Shown: one piece after another, positions 62,374-64,000 of the stretch
Layout: the number at the start of each line of letters is the position of its first letter
Position numbering within the stretch: the first letter of the stretch is position 1
NCBI GenBank assembly: GCA_013365325.1
Contig: JABVXV010000066.1
Location: 124,001 to 188,000 of the forward strand
Reading direction: 5' to 3'
Length of the DNA stretch: 64,000 nt
Origin: Dipetalonema caudispina
Taxonomy: Eukaryota > Nematoda > Chromadorea > Rhabditida > Onchocercidae
The notes under the pieces: generated by a model
Databases searched by the model: none
The model's input: the letters and a program-made list of their open reading frames with translations, nothing else
Told to the model about the DNA's origin: nothing
Program-made: the position numbers and the translations under genes

Positions 62374-63234
62374 TTGTGGTTTGACAGTTTTTATTTTTTC
62401 GGAAGATGTTATTGTTAGTATTGTTTTTACCCGGTCTTCTATTCTTTCAAAAGCAAATCTACCATTATCATACAAGTTTACAGTTTATTTTTTGACTCAT
62501 AAAATTCCTTTCTCATGATTGCTATGGAATAACATGCTTAACTATATCAAAAATGCATTTGAAATCAGTGGTCTTGCGTTTGATAGCATATTTGCTTATA
62601 CCTCAGATACCTCATCTCTCTGTAATTTAATTGCTCATGCAATGTATCTATCTCAGTATATTAACTTTTTGTGACCTGTTACTATTAGTAATCTCTCACC
62701 ATTTAGTGACACTGTGTTTTGGTTAGAAAGTTTCGTCCTTTGTGTTATCCAGGCGTTTCCAGAATTTTTGACTCAGTTTTCTCCATTTTTATCTTCCATT
62801 ATGGTTTTTTATTATTAGAAGTAACTTTTCTTTTTACGATCTCAGATTTCTTTTTCCTATTTATCTGATTTTTGCACTACTTGTGTTTTGTCTAGTTCAT
62901 TTAATGAATAAAAACTAAAATTTACGGTCAGTGCAAGATTAAATACAGTCAAATCAAGTTGCTTATGTTCATCTTATTTCCACCGAATTGTTCATTCAGT
63001 ATTTAATGGTTGATTTCTAAGATTTGTTTGTAATTGGTCGGCCGAAAATGATCGCGAGCTGAAGATGTCGAAAAAGTACTTTGAGAAAGAAAATTTAATT
63101 TTTTAAAATCTTGTTCTCATACATATGGTGCATTTCGCGGTAGAATTGTCAGCTTTAATTTCTTCAATGCTTAACATACAGAATGTGAAGTGGTGATCTT
63201 TAAGAAGTCGGAAGAAATGATTTTATTTTGAGTT
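62374..63234. other. Intergenic region, no gene seen
   Basis: AT-rich DNA between photolyase and the terminal small membrane-protein gene, both on the plus strand. It should hold the photolyase 3' UTR and the next promoter. TTTTATTTTGAG just before the next start codon resembles a trans-splice acceptor. Confidence 0.5.
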
Positions 63235-63909
63235 ATGTCCGAACGTCATCGTGAACCACATGTTGTAAATGTTGACGAATCACGACGAGTATCATATCTC
63301 AAGCCTAGATCAAGAATAAGCACTTCTTGGGATAGGTTGCTATACAATGTGCGTTATGTAAGTCGACATTGGAAAGATCGATTAATTGTGAAAGCTGCTG
63401 CTGTTGTAGTTGTTTATACCGTTGGGTTTGTTTCTTACTTTATTGGAGCAAGAGGATTTCGATTTTTCAGCAGTGTAGTGCTTCATTTATTAGTCTTATT
63501 TCTTTGCATTTGTTTCGAAAAATTCATTTTTCCTGTTGTCAACTCCTTTTTTTTAGTGTAAAAAGGATTGGGATTTAAAACCTTTGTTGTTTTTTTTTTT
63601 TAAATATATTTAAAAATGGCTTTCAATGTTCATGTAGCCTTTTGCTCTATGAAGATTTCCTTGAAACTTTTACAAAGTTATTCTAAAATTGATTATAGGT
63701 TATATGCTTTCATTAAGAAGAGCTATGGCAGTGAACATCCGCTGAATCGTTATCAGTGGAGAAAAATGAAGAGGAATGGTCAATTAAGCGAGGAAATGAT
63801 GCATAAAGAAGAAGTCATTCAAAATTACATGAAAACACGACTTAATAGGGTGTATGAGAAAGAACCAGTTTATTCCGTACGAAGGCAGGGTCCACCTGGA
63901 GGGATATGA
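63235..63909 (+). CDS. Small single-pass membrane protein, uncharacterised
   Basis: I do not recognise the family. Two exons, 63235-63425 and 63699-63909, join in phase 2 to give 133 residues. The N-terminal 50 residues are basic and aromatic (YLKPRSRISTSWDRLLYNVRY), then a helix of about 22 residues (VKAAAVVVVYTVGLYAFI) is rebuilt exactly across the splice junction. After it come SYGSEHPLNRYQW, a charged helix and a C-terminal RRQGPPGG. Reading through the first donor (GG|GTTTGT) would give a different hydrophobic tail ending at 63561, so an unspliced isoform cannot be excluded. The charge pattern suits a small organelle membrane protein, for example mitochondrial, but that is a guess. Confidence 0.65.
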
Positions 63910-64000
63910 ATTCTCGAATTCAGAATTCAAATAATTCTTTAGTCAATTTGACAAAAGCAGGTAGCTTCAAGGAAAGTTATGTTTAAATAAGGATTTTTTA

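Overview
This is a window of an AT-rich nematode nuclear genome. Genes are split into many small exons. Introns usually end in TTTTCAG-type acceptors, and several start codons sit just downstream of an orphan acceptor, as expected for spliced-leader trans-splicing. The gene content (EGL-43/EVI1, anillin, VPS24, MSS4, DIMT1, sarcoglycan) and the look of the introns suggest a clade III parasite, probably a filarial worm. The species call is inference. I see no rRNA, tRNA, CRISPR array or bacterial-type operon. All gene models were built by hand: open frame, GT-AG (twice GC-AG) junctions, matching intron phase, and agreement with known protein families.

Layout. (1) 1.3-10 kb, + strand: egl-43, the EVI1/PRDM3-16-like zinc-finger regulator, with its 5' end unresolved. 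(2) 11.5-14.5 kb, - strand: thymidylate kinase, then mitochondrial ATP synthase subunit f. As I remember it, these three families are also neighbours on C. elegans cosmid R53, so this is probably conserved microsynteny. (3) 15.2-27.9 kb, - strand: one 38-exon anillin gene of about 1,532 codons, whose disordered N-terminal part is built from about twenty consecutive phase 0-0 mini-exons. (4) 28-29.4 kb: diverged duplicated segments, including a dead copy of the first anillin exon. (5) 29.5-34.1 kb, + strand: a single-pass membrane protein of unknown function and a small secreted matrix metalloproteinase. (6) 34.5-35.4 kb, - strand: the Rab chaperone/GEF MSS4. (7) 38.3-40.0 kb, + strand: VPS24/CHMP3 (ESCRT-III). 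(8) 40.9-42.35 kb: a decayed Hsmar1-like mariner transposon. (9) 44.7-50.2 kb, + strand: a protein with three tandem RNase H1-type hybrid-binding domains, followed by a complete RNase H1. (10) 50.6-53.0 kb, - strand: the 18S rRNA dimethyladenosine transferase DIMT1. (11) 56.6-58.9 kb, + strand: a delta/gamma-type sarcoglycan. (12) 59.6-62.4 kb, + strand: a class II CPD photolyase. (13) 63.2-63.9 kb, + strand: a small membrane protein I do not recognise.

Most genes are unrelated housekeeping or developmental functions and do not form a pathway. The exception is the pair of hybrid-binding-domain protein and RNase H1, which look like duplicated and specialised relatives that may both act on RNA:DNA hybrids. 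The points most worth a second look are this pair, the photolyase (absent from C. elegans) with a G-rich repeat just upstream, the modular anillin N-terminus, two GC-AG introns, and the mariner fossil.
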